Source: Limosilactobacillus balticus (GTDB taxonomy: Bacteria > Bacillota > Bacilli > Lactobacillales > Lactobacillaceae). Taken from it: a stretch of 64,000 nucleotides of DNA. The DNA lies in NCBI RefSeq assembly GCF_014145615.1, contig NZ_JACIVH010000066.1, forward strand, positions 5,001-69,000. The letters run 5' to 3'. This document shows, piece after piece, positions 1-6,463 of this stretch. The position numbers and the translations under genes were made by a program. Each line of letters begins with the position of its first letter. Position 1 is the stretch's first letter. Under the pieces are notes generated by a model. The model did not search any database. It was not told the DNA's origin and saw nothing but the letters and a program-made list of their open reading frames with translations.

Positions 1-1386
1 GGCTGGGACCTTTACAAGCATTCCTGCAATAACCGTTAGGATGGTAACGAGGAATGGGAAAAATGCCCACGGAATAAAACTTAATGGATTAATTTGTAAG
101 GTACTAGCGATGAATACCCCAGAAACACTCCATGGGACAATTGCGTTGACTGCGGCCCCTGCGTCATTGAGAATCCGAGTTAAATCAACCCGTTTTAAGC
201 CTAATTTATCAAATGACGGGAGAAATGATTGACCGGGAAGAATAATTGCAAGGTAGTGTTCCCCAACAAGGAGGTTAACCCCAATACAGGTAAGGGTTGT
301 GGAGAATGCTAATCGACCAGGCGTTTTTACAATCCCAGTTAAGTGATTAATGATGGCGCTAATAATATTGAACTTGATCAATAAGCCACCTAAAGCAAGC
401 GCGAAGATAATTAGGGCTAGAGAAGTAAGCATACTAGAGATACCACCTTTAGAAAGCAATGTATCGATTGTTTTATCACCGATATGGGAAACGTAACCAG
501 TCATAATAGTATTGGTAATAGTAGTAAGGCTGGTTTTAGGTGCATGAATCCAGCCAAGTACGACCGCAAAGAGTGAGCCAAGGCCAAGGGAAGGGATAGC
601 TGGAACTTGGAAAATGGCTAACACGATTAGGAGAAGAACAGGGAGAAGAGCCCATCCTGAGATCCAGAACCCATTTTGTAAACCGGCCATCATTTGGTGA
701 ACGGCGCCTAAGCTAACATTTTTGGAGTTCAATCCTAGGAAGGTGTAAAGAATAAGACAGATTGCCCAGGCAGGAATATCGGTGGTGAGTAGGGATTTAA
801 TGTGCTTGTAGATACTGATTTCACCAACACTGGCAGCAAGGTTTGTAGTTCCTGAAAGCGGGGAAATATTCGAACCACAAAAGGCCCCTGAAACAATTAC
901 TCCCGCAGTTAAACCGGGGTTAATTTTAAGGGTTGCACCAATGCCAATAAAGGCGATCCCCATTGTCGATACAGTTGTAAATGAGCTTCCGCAAGCGACC
1001 CCAACAAGGGTACAAACGATAAAAACTGTTGGTAAGAAGAACTTTACAGAAATAATTTCAAACCCAAAGTACATAATTGTCGGAATAGTTCCTGAGAAAA
1101 TCCAGGTAGCAATTAAGACACCGATAGAAAGAAAGATAATGAGGGGGTCAACACCGGCTCTCAAACCATGACGCATTCCATTCATTATTGTATCCCATTT
1201 AAATCCACGAATTCGCCCGTAAACAGCAAGCAAAACAAATGAAATAAATAGTGGTGCTTGTGGTTCTTGGTGTTTAAAAATAATGGGGTAGCCTAAGATA
1301 CATAATATTACGCCAAGAATAAGTAGGCTTTCGGTGAAACTAATTATCGGTTCCGACTTATTAGTAGTTTTTTTTAGGATTTTCAT
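1..1386 (-). CDS. NhaC-family Na+/H+ antiporter-type transporter (partial)
   Basis: Polytopic membrane protein read from ATG at 1386 with an AGGAG ribosome site just upstream. The frame stays open for 462 codons and leaves the left edge, so only the C-terminal end is missing (family members are about 450-490 residues). The translation begins MKILKKTTNKSEP and shows NhaC-type segments such as GVACGSSFTTVSTMG and CGSNISPLSGTTNLA. NhaC relatives exchange Na+ and H+, but several Firmicutes members are predicted amino-acid transporters. Here the leader carries a tyrosine-rich peptide, which suggests, as an inference, tyrosine or an aromatic compound as substrate. A malate/lactate antiporter role is the alternative. 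Confidence 0.85.
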   Translation of the reverse strand, partial: MKILKKTTNKSEPIISFTESLLILGVILCILGYPIIFKHQEPQAPLFISFVLLAVYGRIRGFKWDTIMNGMRHGLRAGVDPLIIFLSIGVLIATWIFSGTIPTIMYFGFEIISVKFFLPTVFIVCTLVGVACGSSFTTVSTMGIAFIGIGATLKINPGLTAGVIVSGAFCGSNISPLSGTTNLAASVGEISIYKHIKSLLTTDIPAWAICLILYTFLGLNSKNVSLGAVHQMMAGLQNGFWISGWALLPVLLLIVLAIFQVPAIPSLGLGSLFAVVLGWIHAPKTSLTTITNTIMTGYVSHIGDKTIDTLLSKGGISSMLTSLALIIFALALGGLLIKFNIISAIINHLTGIVKTPGRLAFSTTLTCIGVNLLVGEHYLAIILPGQSFLPSFDKLGLKRVDLTRILNDAGAAVNAIVPWSVSGVFIASTLQINPLSFIPWAFFPFLVTILTVIAGMLVKVPA

Positions 1387-1411
1387 TGTGTAACTCTCCT
1401 TATTTTTTAAT

Positions 1412-1457
1412 AAAAAATACCAACTGGATCAGCGGCATTTGCTTAATCTAGTTGGTA
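1412..1457 (-). terminator. Intrinsic terminator (attenuator) in the NhaC leader
   Basis: Read on the minus strand, TACCAACTAGAT and ATCCAGTTGGTA form a stem followed by TTTTTT. It lies only about 25 bases before the transporter start, so it must be bypassed for expression. Its 5' arm (1446-1452) is complementary over 7 bases to an upstream segment (1498-1504), a candidate antiterminator. Confidence 0.75.
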
Positions 1458-1497
1458 TTACGGTAGTATAAAAAATCGCGGAAAACTACACGCCCTT

Positions 1498-1571
1498 ACT
1501 AGATCAATGTACCTAGCAAAGGACTCATTAAAACAACCCTGCTTAGGTACGAACACCGCTGTCCGTACCTA
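1498..1571 (-). promoter_or_regulatory. Competing RNA hairpin segments of the Tyr leader
   Basis: In transcript order, segment A (1571-1564, TAGGTACG) pairs with B (1551-1540, CGTACCTAAGCA). B can instead pair with C (1518-1509, TGCTAGGTAC), with one bulged base. Segment D (1504-1498, ATCTAGT) pairs with the 5' arm of the terminator. A sequence between B and C (1523-1530) is also complementary to 1572-1578 and to codons 4-6 of the leader peptide. The pairings are visible; which combination switches expression on cannot be decided by eye. Confidence 0.55.
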
Positions 1572-1586
1572 AATGAGTACAGACAA

Positions 1587-1646
1587 TTATGCACGGTAAG
1601 CATAGTTGTTATAATACTTGGTTGAAGTTAATGAGTATTGAATCAT
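1587..1646 (-). CDS. Tyrosine-rich leader peptide (19 aa)
   Basis: A short reading frame with its own ribosome site (GAAAGGA, about 9 bases before the ATG) encodes MIQYSLTSTKYYNNYAYRA. Five of 19 residues are tyrosine (positions 4, 11, 12, 15, 17). It is followed by mutually exclusive hairpin segments and the terminator at 1412-1457. This is the layout of a ribosome-mediated attenuator, as in the trp or his leaders of enteric bacteria. No T-box consensus (AGGGTGG..ACCGCG) is present in this leader. Whether the peptide is translated is inferred from the ribosome site and composition only. Confidence 0.65.
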   Translation of the reverse strand: MIQYSLTSTKYYNNYAYRA

Positions 1647-1716
1647 GTTAGTCGTTCCTTTCAAGTTAAGTTGTAATTATTAAAACATTCTAATTCAAAT
1701 TTGTCAAACTCTAATT

Positions 1717-2742
1717 TTAGAATTCACCAGAAATATCCTTATCAGAAAATGAATGAGGATCAGGGACAAAAGAAATATCAGTGTCAATTATCCCAAATTT
1801 TTCTCGCATTACATTTTCGATGTGTTCTGATAATTGGAAACTTTTGAGAATCGTCATTTTAGCGTTAACCATCACGGAAGCATCAAGCGTGACCACGTTT
1901 CCGTTATAGTGAGCTTTTAGTTCGACAACTTTTACAACGTGCGGAATATTGGTGATTGTTTGGCGGTATTCCTGTTCAGCCCGGGGATCAAAGTAGTCGG
2001 TTAAGTTAAGACTGCTTTCAAAGAAAATTTTTAGTCCAGAATATAGAATAAAGAAACCGACGACAATACTGGTAGCACCATCAAGCCAACGAAGGTTAAA
2101 GAGGAGGGCACCACCAATTGAAATCAAGGTTCCAATACTTGTGAAGGCATCGCTCAGGCTATCTTGGGCAGAAGCAAGCAACGCGGCGTTTTTTAACTTA
2201 AGTCCTGTTTGTCGATTCATATACCAAACGACTAACATAATAACTGACGCGATCCCCGCCCCGATCAATGCGACTGGTTGTGGAACTACTCGACTTGCAG
2301 GATTGAGGAGACTTTTAATGCCATCGATGATAACGCTTAAAGCAATCGCAACCATAACGACCGCTGTGACAAGGGAAAAAATTGTCTCATAACGCCAACG
2401 AACAAATTGTACTCGTTGGTCAGACCCCATATGTGCTTGATAATTTCCAGAAGGTAGCCGTGCGCCAATGATATCATCATCATCGACATCCTGGGCGATG
2501 TGTAAGCCCATCATCAGTAAAAAGGTCGAGATAATTCCCGAAAGGTTGTTGAAAGCATCGGCCCGTAATGTCTGCGATTTACTTATTTCAGCCAACCAGT
2601 ACTCAATTATTGAAATAACAACATAAGCAACCAAGTTATAGATTAAATGGTGTTGGGAAGCTCGAATCTTTGCTAGTTCGGTTGCTTGCGTTTTTTCCCA
2701 GTTATTCATTTCTTCGGTTGTATGTCTTTTAAATTTAGTCAT
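1717..2742 (-). CDS. Cation diffusion facilitator (CDF) family metal exporter
   Basis: 341 residues with six predicted membrane segments and a C-terminal cytoplasmic CDF domain (from about residue 230, including NIPHVVKVVELKAHYNG). The metal-site motifs read DAFNN in the second helix and DSLSD in the fifth. An acidic DxxxD pattern in place of the His-containing zinc pattern is typical of manganese-type CDF proteins, so Mn(II) export is plausible but inferred. It is transcribed alone, away from the small peptide gene behind it, and separated from it by a terminator at 2791-2827. Confidence 0.85.
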   Translation of the reverse strand: MTKFKRHTTEEMNNWEKTQATELAKIRASQHHLIYNLVAYVVISIIEYWLAEISKSQTLRADAFNNLSGIISTFLLMMGLHIAQDVDDDDIIGARLPSGNYQAHMGSDQRVQFVRWRYETIFSLVTAVVMVAIALSVIIDGIKSLLNPASRVVPQPVALIGAGIASVIMLVVWYMNRQTGLKLKNAALLASAQDSLSDAFTSIGTLISIGGALLFNLRWLDGATSIVVGFFILYSGLKIFFESSLNLTDYFDPRAEQEYRQTITNIPHVVKVVELKAHYNGNVVTLDASVMVNAKMTILKSFQLSEHIENVMREKFGIIDTDISFVPDPHSFSDKDISGEF

Positions 2743-2790
2743 TAATTTAAGAACTTCCTTGGTTAATAAAATCAGTTTAATTGTAACGCA

Positions 2791-2827
2791 AAAAATAAAA
2801 GCCGAGAAAACGATTTTCTCAGCTTTT
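2791..2827 (-). terminator. Terminator after the 30-aa membrane peptide gene
   Basis: AAAAGCTGAGAAAA and TTTTCTCGGCTTTT form a 14-bp stem with a three-base loop and a T-rich tail on the minus strand. It closes the small transcription unit that starts near 3020. Confidence 0.75.
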
Positions 2828-2853
2828 ACTAAAAATAATAATGAAAATAATTG

Positions 2854-2946
2854 CTAGGCCCGGTTATTAATTACGTGGGCGCATGTTGCAATAATCAGTC
2901 CCATAAAACTTACTACAGCGATCATATTACTCATAATTGACATCAT
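2854..2946 (-). CDS. Small hydrophobic membrane peptide (30 aa), toxin-like
   Basis: A well-spaced AAAGGAG precedes an ATGATG start, and the frame encodes one hydrophobic helix beginning MMSIMSNMIAVVSF with a short polar tail (HVINNRA). A second copy of the same N-terminal pattern, MMSLLSNVIAVVSF, occurs at 22023-22133. The pattern of a 30-residue single-span peptide with its own promoter and terminator matches type I toxins of the Fst/holin-like groups, but there is no close sequence match that I can assert. A signalling or stress micro-protein is the alternative. Function is unknown. Confidence 0.6.
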   Translation of the reverse strand: MMSIMSNMIAVVSFMGLIIATCAHVINNRA

Positions 2947-3221
2947 ATTGAACAACTCCTTTACATAATTAAAATATTTTTTACAGCACAACCAATTACA
3001 GTTGCCTTTTTGGAAAACAAATTATAATAATTGTTTTCCCCTCTCCACCAAGTATTGTAACAGGTCTAAGCAGTAGTGACGATAATAATTAGCTAAGCTT
3101 TTAATGAGCTTTTTTACGAAAGGAAGGAATGATTATAAGCAAAATATTATAAGTAACTATCATATGAATTAATAAATTTTAATTCTTAAGAAAAATCGAG
3201 TTATTTCTTTATAAAGTTAAG
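2947..3221. other. Upstream region of the 30-aa peptide with an inverted repeat over its -10
   Basis: No gene is evident here. On the minus strand a TATAAT hexamer (near 3023-3028) sits in the loop of a perfect 9-bp inverted repeat, GGAAAACAA at 3012-3020 and TTGTTTTCC at 3031-3039. This arrangement is suited to a repressor site or a stem-loop at the 5' end of the message. The rest, about 3040-3221, is AT-rich with a short abortive frame on the plus strand and nothing I recognise. Confidence 0.4.
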
Positions 3222-3395
3222 TTATCCGGCTAATCCGTTTAATTCTTTTAAGACTAGAGGAAATTTTATGAAGCCGTCACTAGTTAAAAAGTGCCCGCCT
3301 TTTTCTTTAACTATGAGTTTTGCTCTAATTTTATTAGCGACCGCAATGCTATTTTGATAAGGAACGATTGGGTCATCTTTATAAGTATGCGTTCT
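3222..3395 (-). pseudogene. 3' remnant of an alpha/beta hydrolase (RBBP9/YdeN type)
   Basis: About 57 codons remain in frame on the minus strand, ending LNGLAG before TAA. They contain the Asp region (KDDPIVPYQNS) and the catalytic-His region (KEKGGHFLTSDGF) typical of small serine hydrolases of the RBBP9/YdeN family. There is no start codon, and an in-frame TGA stands directly upstream; the nucleophile-containing two thirds are absent. It is a decayed fragment. Confidence 0.65.
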
Positions 3396-3410
3396 TCATT
3401 ATTACGACTC

Positions 3411-3812
3411 CTATTTCATAAAGTGTTTCAATACTACCATGCCGATGATTAATAATAAAATGGCAATCGAATTAGTAAGAATTTCATAAGGCTGACCGTG
3501 GGCGGCAATTAGTCCCCGGATTAAAGCCATAATTCCTAAGCTTAATAGAAAATCGACCGCAATCCGGCCATGATGTTTTAGCGCGGCAATTATCATTGTC
3601 ATAAATGAAAAGAAAAGAAAGAAGACGATAACGCGATCCAAAATCTTAAAAATGACATGGTCCGTATTTCCCGCTTGCATAAGAGGAATCAGCGAAAAAG
3701 TTTCCGTAAATAAAATAATAGTTAATAAAATTCCTAGAATTGCTAGTGCACCGATTGTACATAGACGCAAAATATGACTAAAATTAGCTGCTAATTTATA
3801 TATTTTTTTCAT
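3411..3812 (-). CDS. PsiE-family membrane protein
   Basis: 133 residues with four predicted membrane helices and the overall pattern of the PsiE (phosphate-starvation-inducible E) family. The family is widespread in lactic acid bacteria and its biochemical role is not established. The start at 3812 is preceded by a moderate ribosome site (GAGGAGTA). It is monocistronic and divergent from the isomerase gene at 3944. No phosphate-regulon box is evident. Confidence 0.65.
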   Translation of the reverse strand: MKKIYKLAANFSHILRLCTIGALAILGILLTIILFTETFSLIPLMQAGNTDHVIFKILDRVIVFFLFFSFMTMIIAALKHHGRIAVDFLLSLGIMALIRGLIAAHGQPYEILTNSIAILLLIIGMVVLKHFMK

Positions 3813-3943
3813 TCTCTAATACTCCTCAAGAAAACGCTTTATCTATAGAATAGCAATGATCAAGAAATTTAGCTAATATTTAACAAAATAGCTATTAAAA
3901 ATATGCGATACTTAAAGGTAGAGGATAAAAGGAGGAGTGAGAA

Positions 3944-4714
3944 ATGCGAAAACCCTTTATTGCAGCTAATTGGAAGATGCATAAAAATGTCCAAGAATCG
4001 GTTGAATTTGTGGACGCAATTAAAGGAAAACTACCGGATCCGCAAGAAATTGAAGTCGGAATTGCGGCTCAAGCTTTTGCATTACCCAGTATGGTTCACG
4101 CTGCTGATGATTCAGGATTAAAGATAATCGCGCAAAACGCGGCGGCTGAATATTCGGGAGCTTTCACTGGTGAAATTAGCTTACGAGGTTTAGCTGACGC
4201 TGGCGTTTCATATGTAATGTTAGGACATATTGAACGTCGCCATTTATTCCACGAGGATAATGAGTTGGTTAATCGGAAAGTATTAGCAGCCCTCCAAATG
4301 GGTGTTACCCCGATAATTTGTACGGATGAAACGATGGTCCAGAAAGAAGTTAATGGTGAAATCCACTACGTTTTCCAACAATTGATGAGCGTATTGAGGG
4401 GCGTTTCTCTTGATCAAATTAAAAATGTAGTCGTTTCCTATGAACCAAGTTGGGCAGTAGGATATGGTCAGCACGCTAATCCAGTTCTTGCTGAAGAAGG
4501 ATGCCGCCAAATTCGACGAACGATTGCTGACAATTATACATATGAGATTGCTGATAAGATCCGGATCCTATATGGTGGCAGTGTCAATCCAGATAATATC
4601 GGAATGATTATGAACAAGCCAGATGTGGATGGGGTATTAATCGGCCGGGCAAGTTTAGATGTTGATAATTTCTTGCGGATGGTCAATTATTTAAAAAAGG
4701 ACCAAGAAAAATAA
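3944..4714 (+). CDS. Divergent triosephosphate isomerase paralogue
   Basis: 256-residue TIM barrel. The catalytic residues of triosephosphate isomerase are all recognisable: Asn9 and Lys11 in ANWKM, His95 in LGHIERR, Glu167 in SYEPSWAVGYG, and the phosphate loop ILYGGSV. The surroundings depart from the usual enzyme: GHSERR has become GHIERR, loop 6 reads GYGQ instead of GTGK, and VGGASL has become IGRASL. It stands alone and is not in a gap-pgk glycolytic operon. It may be a second glycolytic isomerase or act on another triose- or tetrose-phosphate. A GGAGGAG ribosome site precedes the start. Confidence 0.85.
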   Translation: MRKPFIAANWKMHKNVQESVEFVDAIKGKLPDPQEIEVGIAAQAFALPSMVHAADDSGLKIIAQNAAAEYSGAFTGEISLRGLADAGVSYVMLGHIERRHLFHEDNELVNRKVLAALQMGVTPIICTDETMVQKEVNGEIHYVFQQLMSVLRGVSLDQIKNVVVSYEPSWAVGYGQHANPVLAEEGCRQIRRTIADNYTYEIADKIRILYGGSVNPDNIGMIMNKPDVDGVLIGRASLDVDNFLRMVNYLKKDQEK

Positions 4715-4768
4715 AAAAAGTCTTTCTCTTTACTGTCATTTTGTGTTATAGTTATTAACAGTTGTTAT

Positions 4769-4844
4769 GGCGGTATTGGTGAAGTTTGGTTAACACACCG
4801 GTTTGTGGGTCCGGCACGCGTGGGTTCGAATCCCACATACCGCC
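4769..4844 (+). tRNA. tRNA-His (GTG)
   Basis: GGCGGTAT at the 5' end pairs with ATACCGCC at the 3' end. This gives the eight-pair acceptor with the extra G-1:C73 characteristic of tRNA-His. The anticodon loop TTGTGGG gives GTG. The T arm GTGGG-TTCGAAT-CCCAC is perfect. The last pair of the anticodon stem is T-T. CCA is not encoded. Confidence 0.93.
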
Positions 4845-4851
4845 CTGACCT

Positions 4852-4893
4852 AGCGCGATGGCAAAGGATTTTTCCTTTGCCATCGCGCTTTTT
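4852..4893 (+). terminator. Strong terminator after tRNA-His
   Basis: AGCGCGATGGCAAAGG and CCTTTGCCATCGCGCT form a perfect 16-bp stem followed by TTTTT. Confidence 0.9.
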
Positions 4894-4989
4894 GCATTCT
4901 CTGTTTTATGAATTTTAATTGATAACATTAAAGAAAGTAACTTAAAATAGAAACGGTATAAGGTGGAGAAAGAAAAAGGGGCTTTAATT

Positions 4990-5943
4990 ATGAAAAACGT
5001 ACAAATTGGTGGAACAAGCTGGGAAGTATCGAATGTTGCATTGGGTATTATGCGAATGGGGACATTAGCAGTGCCCAAAGCGATCGATGCCTTAGAAGCC
5101 GCCCACGATGCTGGAATAAACTTTATTGATTCAGCTGATATTTATGGCAACGACCCACAGTTAGGACGCGGATCTTCGGAAATTCATTTTGGTGAAGCGT
5201 TAAAGAAAAGCAGTCTTACTCGTGATGACTTTTATATTCAGTCAAAGGGAGGCCTTTTTGCGAACGCGGATAACAAAATAACGCGGTATGATTCATCAAA
5301 GAAGCATTTAATTGCTGCTGTTGATGGGATTTTGCAACGGATGGGAATTGATTATCTTGATTCATTTTTGATTCATCGTCCAGACCCCTTAATGGAACCC
5401 GCGGAGATAGCAGAAGCCTTTGACCAACTTCAAGCATCTGGGAAAGTCCGCCATTTTGGAGTATCGAATTTTAACCCGCAACAAATTGCGTTCCTTCAAT
5501 CAGCAACTAATCAACGACTTTTGATTGATCAGGTACAGTTTGGCTTAAAACATACAGGGATGATTGACTTTGGCCTTCATACAAACATGACTGATGATGC
5601 TGCAATCAACCATGACGGTGGCCTATTAGAATATACGCAACGTAAACGGATGACGATTCAAACATGGTCACCTTTCCAATACGGCACATTTGCTGGGATA
5701 TTTATTAATAATGATCAATTCTCTGAACTAAACACAATGTTAGAAACACTTGCGCAAAAATATAAGGTAAGTAAAAATGCAATTGCCGTTGCATGGATTT
5801 TACGTCACCCTGCGCATATGCAAGTGTTGCTTGGCACTATGACGCCAGCTCATATTATTGACAGTGCTAGGGGGAGCGATATTACGTTGACGAGTCAAGA
5901 ATGGTATGACCTATATCTTGCGGCCGGGAATGATTTGCCATAA
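4990..5943 (+). CDS. Aldo/keto reductase (YdhF-like)
   Basis: 317-residue TIM-barrel oxidoreductase. Visible family features include the catalytic Tyr region DSADIYGN, the Lys in YIQSKGG, the His in FLIHRPDPL and the NADPH-binding C-terminal stretch around VLLGTMTPAHI. I take ATG 4990, which has AAGGGG at a proper distance, rather than the upstream GTG at 4963. Its stop overlaps the start of the PAP2 gene (TAATG), so the two are translationally coupled. The physiological substrate is unknown. Confidence 0.88.
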   Translation: MKNVQIGGTSWEVSNVALGIMRMGTLAVPKAIDALEAAHDAGINFIDSADIYGNDPQLGRGSSEIHFGEALKKSSLTRDDFYIQSKGGLFANADNKITRYDSSKKHLIAAVDGILQRMGIDYLDSFLIHRPDPLMEPAEIAEAFDQLQASGKVRHFGVSNFNPQQIAFLQSATNQRLLIDQVQFGLKHTGMIDFGLHTNMTDDAAINHDGGLLEYTQRKRMTIQTWSPFQYGTFAGIFINNDQFSELNTMLETLAQKYKVSKNAIAVAWILRHPAHMQVLLGTMTPAHIIDSARGSDITLTSQEWYDLYLAAGNDLP

Positions 5944-6443
5944 TGAAAAAAGATTATCTCCAGTTCTATCAGCATATTACAGCTCCGTTTTATCGACACC
6001 CGTGGACAATTCCTTTATTACGAGCGATTAATAAATTTGTTGTGTGGATTATGTACGTTGCCTATATCGTTATATTGGTGTGGGTAGGGAAAAATGATGT
6101 CTTAAAAGCAGGCCCTTTTCTGCTTATTCCTGGCATTGGCTTTATCCTACTTTCTTTTATTCGCCAACGGATTAATGCGCCACGACCATATGAAAAATTT
6201 CCGATTAATCCCTTAATTTTACGGCAAAAAACTGGTGATTCACTGCCTAGTCGTCATGTTTTTTCGGCGACTGTTATTGCGATGTGTGGATTAAGGTTAA
6301 ATTTGATTTTAGGAATGATCTTACTCACTTTAACTGTTGTTTCAGCTATTACGAGAGTGATTGGCGGAGTTCATTTTCCTCGTGATGTTGTTATCGGGTT
6401 TGTTTGTGGCTTTATTTGTGGTTTGTTTTTATTTCTTGTCTAA
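5943..6443 (+). CDS. PAP2-superfamily membrane phosphatase
   Basis: 166 residues with four or five membrane helices and the three PAP2 motifs: RQRINAPRP, PSRHVF, and TRVIGGVHFPRDV, whose His and Asp form the active site. Small bacterial members dephosphorylate undecaprenyl pyrophosphate, phosphatidylglycerophosphate or other lipid phosphates at the outer face of the membrane. The substrate cannot be chosen from sequence. It follows the aldo/keto reductase with a one-base overlap and precedes the helicase gene by 20 bases, so the three probably share a transcript. Confidence 0.83.
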   Translation: MKKDYLQFYQHITAPFYRHPWTIPLLRAINKFVVWIMYVAYIVILVWVGKNDVLKAGPFLLIPGIGFILLSFIRQRINAPRPYEKFPINPLILRQKTGDSLPSRHVFSATVIAMCGLRLNLILGMILLTLTVVSAITRVIGGVHFPRDVVIGFVCGFICGLFLFLV

Positions 6444-6463
6444 TTTTTAGAAAGGTGTATTTC

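Noticed and set aside
41-1171. Plus-strand frames at 41-232 and 941-1171
   Set aside because: They lie antisense inside the NhaC-type gene, have no ribosome site and no family resemblance.
1412-1646. T-box or lysine riboswitch in the NhaC leader
   Set aside because: There is no AGGGTGG..ACCGCG core and no lysine-box pattern; the Tyr-rich frame with competing stems explains the region better.
3131-3154. Seven-codon frame with a good ribosome site (GAAAGGAAGG)
   Set aside because: Too short and without a conserved counterpart; recorded only as AT-rich intergenic sequence.
4755-5078. Minus-strand frame across tRNA-His
   Set aside because: It covers the tRNA, its terminator and the start of the aldo/keto reductase gene; a shadow.
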